Positions 1-6,762 of a DNA stretch of 18,295 nt are shown here, piece after piece. The notes under the pieces are model-generated. The model ran no database searches. It was not told where the DNA came from and saw nothing but the letters and a program-made list of their open reading frames with translations. The position numbers and the translations under genes were made by a program. The stretch's first letter is position 1. Every line of letters starts with the position of its first letter. Location of the stretch: positions 1 through 18,295 of the forward strand of contig CAZNQW010000056.1 of the NCBI GenBank assembly GCA_964575225.1, in the 5' to 3' direction. The DNA comes from CAZNQW01 sp964575225 (GTDB lineage Bacteria > Chloroflexota > Anaerolineae > JAAYZQ01).

Positions 1-42
1 AATGAGCGGTGACTGGAGTTCAGACGTGTGCTCTTCCGATCT
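1..42 (+). other. Illumina TruSeq adapter plus index (artefact)
   Basis: Bases 9-42 are identical, as I recall it, to the Illumina TruSeq multiplexing read-2 adapter ending in GCTCTTCCGATCT. The eight bases before it, AATGAGCG, sit exactly where the i7 index lies in a library molecule, and their reverse complement CGCTCATT is the index I recall as D703. This is untrimmed library sequence at a contig end. Translated, it gives the peptide MSGDWSSDVCSSDL, which recurs as a contaminant at the ends of predicted proteins. Genomic sequence starts at about base 43. Confidence 0.97.
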
Positions 43-46
43 GGCT

Positions 47-337
47 GTGGACCTGAACGTGATGCTTTATCCACCGCTCCGGAACGCAGCCGGGCGCTCC
101 CAGGTCTCGGTCACACTGGAGGGCGAGGGCACCATCCAGACGGTGATCGACGCCTTGGTGGTCCAGTTTGGCCCGCAGTTTCGGCAGCAACTCTACGACG
201 ATCAGGATCGTATCGTTCCGGCCTGGTCGGTGTTTCTTAATTCACATCCGGTCCAGCTCAACCGTCCAGAGCACCTGAACACCCCCGTTCAGGACGGGGA
301 TGAACTGGCCTTCATACTCAATATCGCGGGTGGATAA
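47..337 (+). CDS. MoaD/ThiS-family ubiquitin-like sulfur carrier protein
   Basis: The protein is about 96 residues if it starts at GTG 47; the open frame runs on upstream only through adapter sequence. It begins DLNVMLYPPLRNAAG, the usual first strand and helix of MoaD-like beta-grasp proteins, and ends in LNIAGG. The exposed C-terminal Gly-Gly is the residue pair that is adenylated and thiocarboxylated. In molybdopterin synthase this protein donates sulfur to make the dithiolene of the molybdenum or tungsten cofactor; related carriers serve thiamine and other sulfur pathways. The length is normal for a single-domain MoaD, so little native sequence is missing, but the true start and its ribosome site are lost under the adapter. 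A molybdenum hydroxylase is encoded further down the window, which fits a cofactor role. A tungsten oxidoreductase gene could lie upstream, outside the window. MoaD is favoured over ThiS because of its length and context. Confidence 0.8.
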   Translation: MDLNVMLYPPLRNAAGRSQVSVTLEGEGTIQTVIDALVVQFGPQFRQQLYDDQDRIVPAWSVFLNSHPVQLNRPEHLNTPVQDGDELAFILNIAGG

Positions 338-397
338 GCCAGAGTCCGGCCCACAGGAATGCCACTGGGGGGTCGTAAACCAATGGAGGGTACAATC

Positions 398-1705
398 ATG
401 GCAACGATTCACGTGCCATACGGCGTCAAGGGCAAGATCGATTTCGAGATGCCCGATCACCACCTGGTGTTGGATACCGACGTTCCATTCCCCGACGAAA
501 TGCCGGATCTGGAGCAGCGGATCCTCGATGCGCTGGACAACCCGGTCGCCGGGCCGTCGTTTTCCGAGCGCTTGAAAGATGCCCGCGACGTGGTCATTCT
601 CCACGACAACTTTGCGCGCCTGACCCCTGCCTGGAAAATTCTGCCTCCCATTCTCAAGAAAATCCAAGATGCGGGCAAAAAAGCCTCGATCCTGGTCGCC
701 AGCGGCCTGCTGCGCGAGATGAACGAGGCCGAACTCCAACGCAAGTTCGGCGATGAAATCCTGGCCTCGGGCGTGCCGATCTATCAGAGCGTCGCGCGGT
801 CCCGATGGGATTTCGAGTGTGTGGGGGTAACCAGTTACGGAACGCCTATTAACATCCATCGCCGCTTGCTGGAAGCGGACCTCAGCCTGGCTGTGACCAT
901 GACCCAAGCCACCCTGTGGGGCTATGGCGGCGGAGGCAGCATGATCCTGCCCGGCGTGTGTTCGTTTGAAACTATCGAGTGGAATCACCGGCTGATGACT
1001 AGCCCCTCCTCGGGTGTGGGTTACGAGCCGCCGCTCAACCGGCTGCGGGCCGATATCGAAGAGGCCTGCCTCATGTCGGGGTTGGATATGTCCCTGCTGG
1101 GCTTGTTCAACCCAGCCATGGGCCTCATTGACGTCACGGCTGGAGAGACCATCGCGGCTCACCGCGCCTCGGTGGCCAAGTATCAGAAGCACTATGCTTA
1201 TGATCTGAACAAGATCCCCGGTGGGCAGCTCGATGTGGCCATCAGCGGCAGTTTCCCGGGCGACCGATTTTATGCCCATTCTTGCTGGCCCATTGCCAAC
1301 CTCGACTATTTTGTGCGCGAGGGCGGTACCATCATCATCGCCACCCCAGCACCCGGTGGACTGGCCCACTATAGTTATGCCAAGGACTATATGCCGCCCA
1401 CCAAAGAGTCTCTGGCCCGCCTGTACCAGGATGTCTTTTTTGGAGTGCAGGAACTGTGGCACTCGTGTCTGTGGATGCCCATCATCGAGGTCATGGCCAA
1501 AAAGAACGTCATCGTCGTTACCGAGCCGGAGCGCGTGGCCGATTTTGCCTCGGTTCAGGTGCCCGCCGTCGATTCGCTGGACAATGCCTGGGAAATGGTG
1601 CAACAGCGCTACGGACCGAACATGAAGGTGGGCAATTTCCCGTATGGCAAGTGGATTGTCCCCTCAGAAATGCCGATCAAGGAATTCACCGGCCGGCGCA
1701 TGTAG
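398..1705 (+). CDS. LarA-fold (DUF2088) protein with altered catalytic residues
   Basis: A 435-residue protein of the nickel-dependent lactate racemase (LarA) superfamily. ATG 398 is chosen over an upstream in-frame ATG at 359 because GGAGGG lies 7 bases before it. Family landmarks: NFARLTPAWKILPPIL (residues 71-86) matches the LarA DxTRPxP segment; SGLLREM (102-108) matches the GxHR loop; GYGGGGSMILPGV (175-187) followed by NH (196-197) matches the cofactor-binding region. In LarA of Lactobacillus plantarum, Lys184 carries the nickel-pincer nucleotide, His200 binds nickel, and His108 and His174 are the proton-transfer bases. By alignment from memory these are Ser181, His197, Leu105 and Ala171 here, and the Asp72 position is Asn71. 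The fold and nickel-ligand histidine remain but the racemase machinery is gone, so lactate racemization is unlikely. No larB, larC or larE is visible. It lies 26 bases upstream of the DUF6282 gene and probably shares its transcript. Confidence 0.82.
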   Translation: MATIHVPYGVKGKIDFEMPDHHLVLDTDVPFPDEMPDLEQRILDALDNPVAGPSFSERLKDARDVVILHDNFARLTPAWKILPPILKKIQDAGKKASILVASGLLREMNEAELQRKFGDEILASGVPIYQSVARSRWDFECVGVTSYGTPINIHRRLLEADLSLAVTMTQATLWGYGGGGSMILPGVCSFETIEWNHRLMTSPSSGVGYEPPLNRLRADIEEACLMSGLDMSLLGLFNPAMGLIDVTAGETIAAHRASVAKYQKHYAYDLNKIPGGQLDVAISGSFPGDRFYAHSCWPIANLDYFVREGGTIIIATPAPGGLAHYSYAKDYMPPTKESLARLYQDVFFGVQELWHSCLWMPIIEVMAKKNVIVVTEPERVADFASVQVPAVDSLDNAWEMVQQRYGPNMKVGNFPYGKWIVPSEMPIKEFTGRRM

Positions 1706-1731
1706 GACGCCTCGGCCAAAGGATGGGTGTT

Positions 1732-2616
1732 ATGAAACTGAGATTCGAGCAGGCGGTGTTGGGCTTGTTGGAAGGGGCCATCGACGTTCATATCCATTCG
1801 GCGCCCGACATCTATACGCGCATTCTGAACGACATCGAGTTGGCGCGGCAGGCCCAGGAGATGGGCATGCGGGCCATTGTCGTCAAGAACCATTTTGCCC
1901 CCACGGCGGGCCGCGCCGCCCTGGCGACTGCCGAGACCGGGTTCCCGGTTTTTGGCGCGGTGGCTCTGAACCTGAGCGTGGGGGGCCTGAATCCCCTGGC
2001 TGTGGAGATTGCCCTGAAGATGGGGTCCAAGATCGTGTGGTTGCCCACGCTTCATGCAGCCAAGTTCCTGGAAAACAAGAGCCACGTCAAAAACCTATCG
2101 CAGGCCCTGGGTGAGGATTTGAAGGGCATTTCCCTTCTAGAAGCCGATGGCAGCCTCAAAGCGGAAATGGGGGCCATCCTGGATCTGATCGCCCAGTGGG
2201 ATGTGATCCTGGCTACCGGCCACATCAGCATCGACGAAGCCCGGGCGGTGGTGCCTGCAGCAGCAGCCCGGGGTGTCAAAAAGATCGTAATTACCCATCC
2301 GCTGGCTAGTTTTGTCAACTATTCAGTCGACGAGATGAAAGAGATGCTCGATCTGGGCGCCACCTACCTGGAGCACGTCTATAACGATACCACCCGTCAG
2401 GTGGGGCACCCGATCCCGATCCGGGCGCTGTATGACGGCATCAAGGCCCTCGGCGCCAAACACTGCATCATGTCCACCGATGCGGGCCAATGGCTGAACC
2501 CGGTGCCGGTGCAGCAGTTTGGCATCTATATGCAGGATATGCTCAACTTGGGTCTGACGGAGGGCGAGATCCGGGTGATGACCGCGGACAATCCAGCCAA
2601 AGCGTTGGGCCTGTAA
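1732..2616 (+). CDS. DUF6282-like metal-dependent amidohydrolase-type protein
   Basis: A 294-residue protein starting MKLRFEQAVLGLLEGAIDVHIHSAPD. I match it to the DUF6282 family of amidohydrolase-like proteins, which have no assigned reaction. Likely metal ligands are the HxH pair His20 and His22 at the end of the first barrel strand, then His164 (ATGHIS), His189 (THPL) and Asp250 (STDAGQ), the usual spread of a TIM-barrel metallohydrolase. His54 (VVKNHF) may substitute for the bridging residue. No signal peptide is present, so it should be cytoplasmic. A second in-frame ATG three codons earlier (1723) is possible; 1732 is preferred because GGATGGG lies just upstream. It is sandwiched between the LarA-like gene and a beta-hydroxyacid dehydrogenase gene with gaps of 26 and 29 bases, so it likely acts in the same pathway, perhaps on a lactone, amide or enol form of a hydroxy acid. 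That role is inference. Confidence 0.72.
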   Translation: MKLRFEQAVLGLLEGAIDVHIHSAPDIYTRILNDIELARQAQEMGMRAIVVKNHFAPTAGRAALATAETGFPVFGAVALNLSVGGLNPLAVEIALKMGSKIVWLPTLHAAKFLENKSHVKNLSQALGEDLKGISLLEADGSLKAEMGAILDLIAQWDVILATGHISIDEARAVVPAAAARGVKKIVITHPLASFVNYSVDEMKEMLDLGATYLEHVYNDTTRQVGHPIPIRALYDGIKALGAKHCIMSTDAGQWLNPVPVQQFGIYMQDMLNLGLTEGEIRVMTADNPAKALGL

Positions 2617-2645
2617 GGGACCGAAAGCGTGTGAGGAGTGGGGCG

Positions 2646-3542
2646 ATGGGTGCAAAGATAGGGTTTGTCGGATTGGGTCAGATGGGCAAATGGATGGCCC
2701 TGAACCTGGTCCAAGCCGGGTTTGATGTCACCGTCTATGACATCGACGCTGGGGCGGTCGGGTTCCTGACCAAAGAGGGAGCCCGCTCGGCATCTACCCC
2801 CGCTGAGATGGCCGCCGGGGTGGATTGGTTGCTGTTGAGCCTGCCCAACACCACCATCGTGGAAAAGGTGATTTTGGGCGAGAAGGGAGTCTTGCAGGGT
2901 GCCAACCCCGGCTTGATCCTGATCGACCTGGGCACGACCAGCTATGGCGCCACCCTTGACTTTGCACGACAGTTGGAGGACAAGGGCATTCGCTTTGCCG
3001 ATGCGCCCGTATCGGGCATGGAGGCCCGCGCCAAGGAGGGTACGCTGACCCTCATGTATGGCGGCGATGGGGATCTGTTCGACGAAATCCGGCCCGCCTT
3101 TGAGCCGTTGGCCAGCAAGATCCTCAACATGGGACCGGTGGGCAGCGGTCAGCTCACCAAGCTGATCAATCAATTACTATTCAACATCAGCGCCGCAGCC
3201 ATCGCCGAGGTCCTGCCCATGGCCGTCAAGCTGGGGCTGGACGCCGAAAAGGTGCTGGAGGTGGTCAACAGTGGAACGGGGCGAAGCTGGGCCGCCGAGT
3301 TCTTTGGACCGCGCATCCTCGATGGCCTGTTTCAGGACGGCTATCCCCTCAAGCACGCTTACAAGGACATGATCAGCGCTGCCGAAATCTGTGCCCATCA
3401 ACAGATCCCCTTGCCGATGGTCCACGCGGCCACCACCACCTACCAGATGGCGCTGCTTCAGGGCCTGGGCGACGAGGACAAGGGCGCCATGATCAAGGTG
3501 TTTGAGCAATTGTTGGGCGTCGAATTTCGCAGACGAGAATAA
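2646..3542 (+). CDS. NAD(P)-dependent beta-hydroxyacid dehydrogenase (HIBADH family)
   Basis: A 298-residue member of the 3-hydroxyisobutyrate dehydrogenase family. ATG 2646 follows a GAGGAG ribosome site at good spacing. The Rossmann motif GFVGLGQMG is at residues 6-14. The family signature DAPVSGMEARAKEGTLT (119-135) is the substrate-binding segment. GPVGSGQLTKLINQLL (163-178) holds the catalytic Lys172 and Asn175. The length is typical and all key residues are present. The family interconverts beta-hydroxy acids and the corresponding oxo acids; members include tartronate semialdehyde reductase, 2-(hydroxymethyl)glutarate dehydrogenase and 4-hydroxybutyrate dehydrogenases, and the substrate cannot be decided here. 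Asp32 after the second strand (YDID) suggests preference for NAD over NADP. It lies between the DUF6282 and IlvD/Edd-type genes, supporting a role in hydroxy-acid or sugar-acid breakdown. Confidence 0.9.
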   Translation: MGAKIGFVGLGQMGKWMALNLVQAGFDVTVYDIDAGAVGFLTKEGARSASTPAEMAAGVDWLLLSLPNTTIVEKVILGEKGVLQGANPGLILIDLGTTSYGATLDFARQLEDKGIRFADAPVSGMEARAKEGTLTLMYGGDGDLFDEIRPAFEPLASKILNMGPVGSGQLTKLINQLLFNISAAAIAEVLPMAVKLGLDAEKVLEVVNSGTGRSWAAEFFGPRILDGLFQDGYPLKHAYKDMISAAEICAHQQIPLPMVHAATTTYQMALLQGLGDEDKGAMIKVFEQLLGVEFRRRE

Positions 3543-3596
3543 AAAAGCCGCGCCTTCCCCTGTTTCAGGGCAGGCAGTGGGGGAGTTGAATTGGAT

Positions 3597-5249
3597 ATGG
3601 TGGAACACCGAGGCAGTTCCCAGGATATTACCGAGGCCTATTACCGAGGTTTGATGCACTCGGTGGGCTATCGCCGCGAGGATCTGGACAAGCCCCAGAT
3701 CGCTGTGGTGAATTCCTGGACGGACGTGAATCCGGGGCACCAGCCGCTCAAGGAGTTGGGCCAGCGCGTCAAGGAGGGGATCTGGGCCGCCGGAGGCTCG
3801 CCTTGCGAGTTCATGGTGCCCGCACCCTGCGATGGCATGGCTCAGGGACCGGGCATGCACTATATTCTGCCCCAACGCGATCTGATCGCAGCCTCTGTTG
3901 AGGCCATGGTCCGCGCCCATGGGTTCGAGGGGATGGTCATGCTCGCCTCGTGCGACAAGATCATCCCAGGCATGTTGATGGCGGCGGCGCGGCTGGATCT
4001 GCCCACCGTCTTTTTGACGGCTGGGGCCATGTTGCCCTGCCATCTCGACGATCGGGTGGTGGTTACCTCGGATTTAAAAGAGGCCATCGGCGAGCGTCGC
4101 AATGGCAAGGTCGACCACGAACAGTTTCTGGACTGGCAAGAGTGTTTTTGCGCCTCGCCGGGTACCTGCTCGATGATGGGTACGGCCAACACCATGGGAT
4201 GTTTTCTGGAAGCTACGGGATTAGCGCCCTTTGGCTCGGCCACCATGTTAACCTTTGACGCGGCCAAACTCCGTCAGGCGCGAGACGTGGGCGAGCGGGC
4301 GGTGGCCCTGGTCGAGGGTCACGGCAACTTTTCCTCTGTGCTCAACCGTTCCACCTTGGAGAACGGCATCAAGTCGGTGTCGGCCTCGGGGGGGTCGACC
4401 AATGCCGTGCTGCATTTGATGGCCCTGGCCAATCGACTCGGCGTGGACCTGGACCTTGGGCAGTTCGACCAGATCCAGGCTTCAGTACCACTGGTGGCCA
4501 AGTTCAAGCCTTCCTCTCCTTACAACCTCACCGACTATCACCAGGCCGGCGGTGTGTTGACGTTGCTCCAATCCATTCGCGACCATCTGGATCTTGATGC
4601 GCGGATGGCGATGGGTGGCACTCTGAGTGAGTGGCTACGTTACGCACCCGCTCCCGATGGCCGCATCATCCGGCCGGCGGCCGAGCCGCTGTCGACCGAC
4701 GGCAATTTCGCCATCCTTCACGGCAACCTCGCGCCCCAGGGAGCAGTGGTCAAAAAGAGCGGCATTGAACCCGAGATGATGGTCCACACTGGGCCTGCCG
4801 TGGTGTTTGATTCTGAAGAGGAGGTGCGAGAGTATCTGCTCGACAAGCCGGTTCAGCCCGGTTCGGTGCTGGTGGTTCGTTACGAAGGCCCCAAGGGGGG
4901 CCCGGGCATGCGCGAGCTGTCGATCCCGGCAGCGATGTTGGTCGGCATGGGATTGCACACCTCCGTGGCCATGATCACCGATGGACGATTCTCAGGCGCC
5001 ACCCGCGGGCCGTGCGTGGGCCACATCTGCCCCGAGGCGTGGGACGGGGGGCCCCTGGCCTACGTTCGGGATGGGGATTTGATCGAAATCAATGTGCCGG
5101 AAAAGCGGCTCCGGCTTTTAGTGGGTGAAGGAGAATTGGAGCAGCGGATGCAGTCTCCGCCGAGCCGTCCACCCCATCCGGCGCCGGGGATGTTGGCGGC
5201 CTATCGTGAAGGTGTCGGCGGGGCAGATACCGGCGCTGTGTGGCTTTGA
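3597..5249 (+). CDS. IlvD/Edd-family dehydratase, sugar-acid type
   Basis: A roughly 550-residue iron-sulfur dehydratase. An in-frame TTG at 3591 has better spacing to GGGGGAG (3579-3585), so the start could be two codons earlier. Both family signatures are present: SCDKIIPGMLMAAA near residues 118-131 and AMITDGRFSGAT near the C-terminus. Likely cluster cysteines are Cys119 and Cys191; the position of the first cysteine of [2Fe-2S] sugar-acid dehydratases is Gly47 (NPGHQP). Several stretches (GHQPL, SPGTCSMMGTANTM, VPLVAKF followed by an HQAGG loop) resemble phosphogluconate dehydratase Edd or aldonate dehydratases more than the branched-chain enzyme. The family removes water from 2,3-dihydroxy acids to give 2-oxo-3-deoxy acids. 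With a hydroxyacid dehydrogenase gene directly upstream, a sugar-acid substrate is more likely than valine/isoleucine synthesis. It is clearly divergent from the second IlvD encoded in this window. Confidence 0.88.
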   Translation: MVEHRGSSQDITEAYYRGLMHSVGYRREDLDKPQIAVVNSWTDVNPGHQPLKELGQRVKEGIWAAGGSPCEFMVPAPCDGMAQGPGMHYILPQRDLIAASVEAMVRAHGFEGMVMLASCDKIIPGMLMAAARLDLPTVFLTAGAMLPCHLDDRVVVTSDLKEAIGERRNGKVDHEQFLDWQECFCASPGTCSMMGTANTMGCFLEATGLAPFGSATMLTFDAAKLRQARDVGERAVALVEGHGNFSSVLNRSTLENGIKSVSASGGSTNAVLHLMALANRLGVDLDLGQFDQIQASVPLVAKFKPSSPYNLTDYHQAGGVLTLLQSIRDHLDLDARMAMGGTLSEWLRYAPAPDGRIIRPAAEPLSTDGNFAILHGNLAPQGAVVKKSGIEPEMMVHTGPAVVFDSEEEVREYLLDKPVQPGSVLVVRYEGPKGGPGMRELSIPAAMLVGMGLHTSVAMITDGRFSGATRGPCVGHICPEAWDGGPLAYVRDGDLIEINVPEKRLRLLVGEGELEQRMQSPPSRPPHPAPGMLAAYREGVGGADTGAVWL

Positions 5250-5425
5250 GTTGTCTTTGGCCGCAGGATTGAGCGCGCGCCGGTGTAGGAATGAGCCACA
5301 TCTGCCAAGTGAGTTGGCGCTCTGTCGGCTGGGTAAGAATGGGAAAGGAGGTGGTGCACTCATACCGATAGGGAGGATGCCTTTCAAAGGTGCGGTTTTC
5401 TACTATTAAAGGAGGTGTAAAACCC
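5250..5425 (+). promoter_or_regulatory. Leader region before the molybdenum hydroxylase genes
   Basis: This 176-base gap is the longest break inside the left-hand gene block and may hold a promoter, though I see no convincing -35/-10 pair. It has three Shine-Dalgarno-like motifs: AAAGGAGG near 5344, GGGAGG at 5371-5376 and GGAGGTG at 5411-5417. The second precedes a 10-codon mini-frame (ATG 5377 to TAA 5409). The third serves the FAD-subunit gene. GGTTTT at 5394-5399 can pair with AAAACC at 5419-5424, which would place the working ribosome site in the loop. Confidence 0.3.
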
Positions 5426-6274
5426 ATGGGGGAAGGTGAGTTCTACAAAGCAAAAAGCCTTCAAGAAGCATGCGATCTGCTCGCCCAATTCGGGGGCAAA
5501 GCCAAGCTCCTGGCGGGCGGAACCGATCTCATGGTTCTGATGAACCGAGGGCTCGTGACTCCGGGTGTGTTGATCTCCATTGGTGACTGTGGGCTAAACT
5601 ACATCAAAGAGGTGGATGGCAAGCTGGTGATCGGTGCAGCCACACCTCATGCCGAAATTGTCCGTTCGGCGTTGGTGCAGGCCAAGACACCGCTTTTGGC
5701 CCAAGTCATCCAAACCATTGGCTCCCCGGCGATCCAGAATGTGGGAACCATCGGCGGCAACCTGGCCAATGCTTCGCCCGCGGCCGATTCGGCGGCTGCT
5801 CTATTGGCCTTGGGCGCCAGCCTTGTGTTGGCCTCGGCCAAAGGGGAGCGCACGGTGGCGGTGGCCGACTTTTTCAAAGGGCCTGGCGAGACGGTTTTGG
5901 CAGCCGGTGAGATGATCAAAGAGGTCATCGTGCCGGCGCAGACCGCCGACACCAAATGGGCCTTTCGCAAGATCGGCAAGAGGCGTGCCGACGTCTGCCC
6001 GACCATCTCGATGGCGGTCGCAGCCCAGATGGACGGCAAGCAGTGCAAGGCTGTTCGCATCGCTGTCGGGTCGGCAGCGCCTACCCCGCTCCTGTCCAAG
6101 AAGGCCTCCGAAATGCTGGCAGGCAAGGCCCTGGACGAGGGTCTGGTGGCCCAGGTGGCTGCGGCAGTGGCGGGAGAGACCAGCCCCATCGACGATGTGC
6201 GGGCTACGGCATGGTACCGTCGGCGCGCCAGTGAAGCTCTGGTCAAGCAACTGCTTGGCGAGATAGTCGGGTAG
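5426..6274 (+). CDS. Molybdenum hydroxylase FAD-binding (medium) subunit
   Basis: A 282-residue FAD subunit of the xanthine dehydrogenase/CO dehydrogenase (CoxM, NdhF) family. The start at ATG 5426 follows GGAGGTG with 8-base spacing; an earlier in-frame start at 5390 would read through that ribosome site. FAD contacts are seen at AGGTDLM (residues 30-36) and TIGGNLANASPAAD (108-121), the two signature loops binding the flavin diphosphate. The C-terminal CO-dehydrogenase flavoprotein domain covers roughly residues 175-282. The subunit passes electrons from the iron-sulfur clusters to an acceptor such as NAD(P) or ferredoxin. It is first in a tight four-gene set (gaps of 16, 4 and 4 bases), which fixes its role as part of one complex. 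The first residues are MGEGEFYKAKSLQEA, with no export signal, so the complex should be cytoplasmic. Confidence 0.93.
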   Translation: MGEGEFYKAKSLQEACDLLAQFGGKAKLLAGGTDLMVLMNRGLVTPGVLISIGDCGLNYIKEVDGKLVIGAATPHAEIVRSALVQAKTPLLAQVIQTIGSPAIQNVGTIGGNLANASPAADSAAALLALGASLVLASAKGERTVAVADFFKGPGETVLAAGEMIKEVIVPAQTADTKWAFRKIGKRRADVCPTISMAVAAQMDGKQCKAVRIAVGSAAPTPLLSKKASEMLAGKALDEGLVAQVAAAVAGETSPIDDVRATAWYRRRASEALVKQLLGEIVG

Positions 6275-6290
6275 AGGGGGAGGTCAATCG

Positions 6291-6758
6291 ATGTATACAC
6301 TAGAACTAACCGTAAATGGTGTGGGGTACAGGGTCGAGGTCGAGGCGTCGACCAATCTGTTGGAGGTCTTGCGCGACAAGCTGGGCATCACCAGTCCCAA
6401 GGTCGGCTGCGAGACGGGTGACTGTGGCACCTGCTCGGTCATCATGAACGGCAAATTGGTCAAATCGTGCATCACCAATGCACTGATGGCCCAAGGGGCC
6501 GATGTTCTGACGGTCGAAGGTTTGGGCCGGCCGGGTGAATTGCACCCCTTGCAGAAAGCTTTTCACGAGTACTATGCCGCCCAGTGTGGTTTTTGCACAC
6601 CGGGTATGATTCTGGCGGCCAAGGCGCTGCTGGACGAGAATCCCAACCCGACACGGGATGAGGTCAAAGAATATCTGTCCGGCAACCTGTGCCGCTGCAC
6701 CGGCTACGTCAAGATCGTGGATGCGGTCATGGCGGCTGCGGAAGAGATGAGGAGGTAA
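6291..6758 (+). CDS. Molybdenum hydroxylase 2x[2Fe-2S] (small) subunit
   Basis: A 155-residue iron-sulfur subunit of the CoxS/NdhS type. The N-terminal plant-ferredoxin-like domain has Cys40, Cys45, Cys48 and Cys60 (CETGDCGTC then SC) for the first [2Fe-2S] cluster. The C-terminal four-helix domain has Cys99 and Cys102 (CGFC) and Cys134 and Cys136 (CRC) for the second. All eight ligands are intact and the length is normal. It carries electrons from the molybdenum site to the FAD subunit encoded just upstream. The ATG at 6291 is preceded by a GGGGGAGG stretch. The stop is 4 bases before the next start, implying translational coupling with the large subunit. Confidence 0.96.
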   Translation: MYTLELTVNGVGYRVEVEASTNLLEVLRDKLGITSPKVGCETGDCGTCSVIMNGKLVKSCITNALMAQGADVLTVEGLGRPGELHPLQKAFHEYYAAQCGFCTPGMILAAKALLDENPNPTRDEVKEYLSGNLCRCTGYVKIVDAVMAAAEEMRR

Positions 6759-6762
6759 GCCG

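Noticed and set aside
242..1603. 453-codon open frame on the - strand opposite the LarA-like gene
   Set aside because: Its product has no recognisable domain and is His/Gly/Arg-rich as expected from antisense of GC-rich coding DNA; the + strand gene matches a known family throughout.
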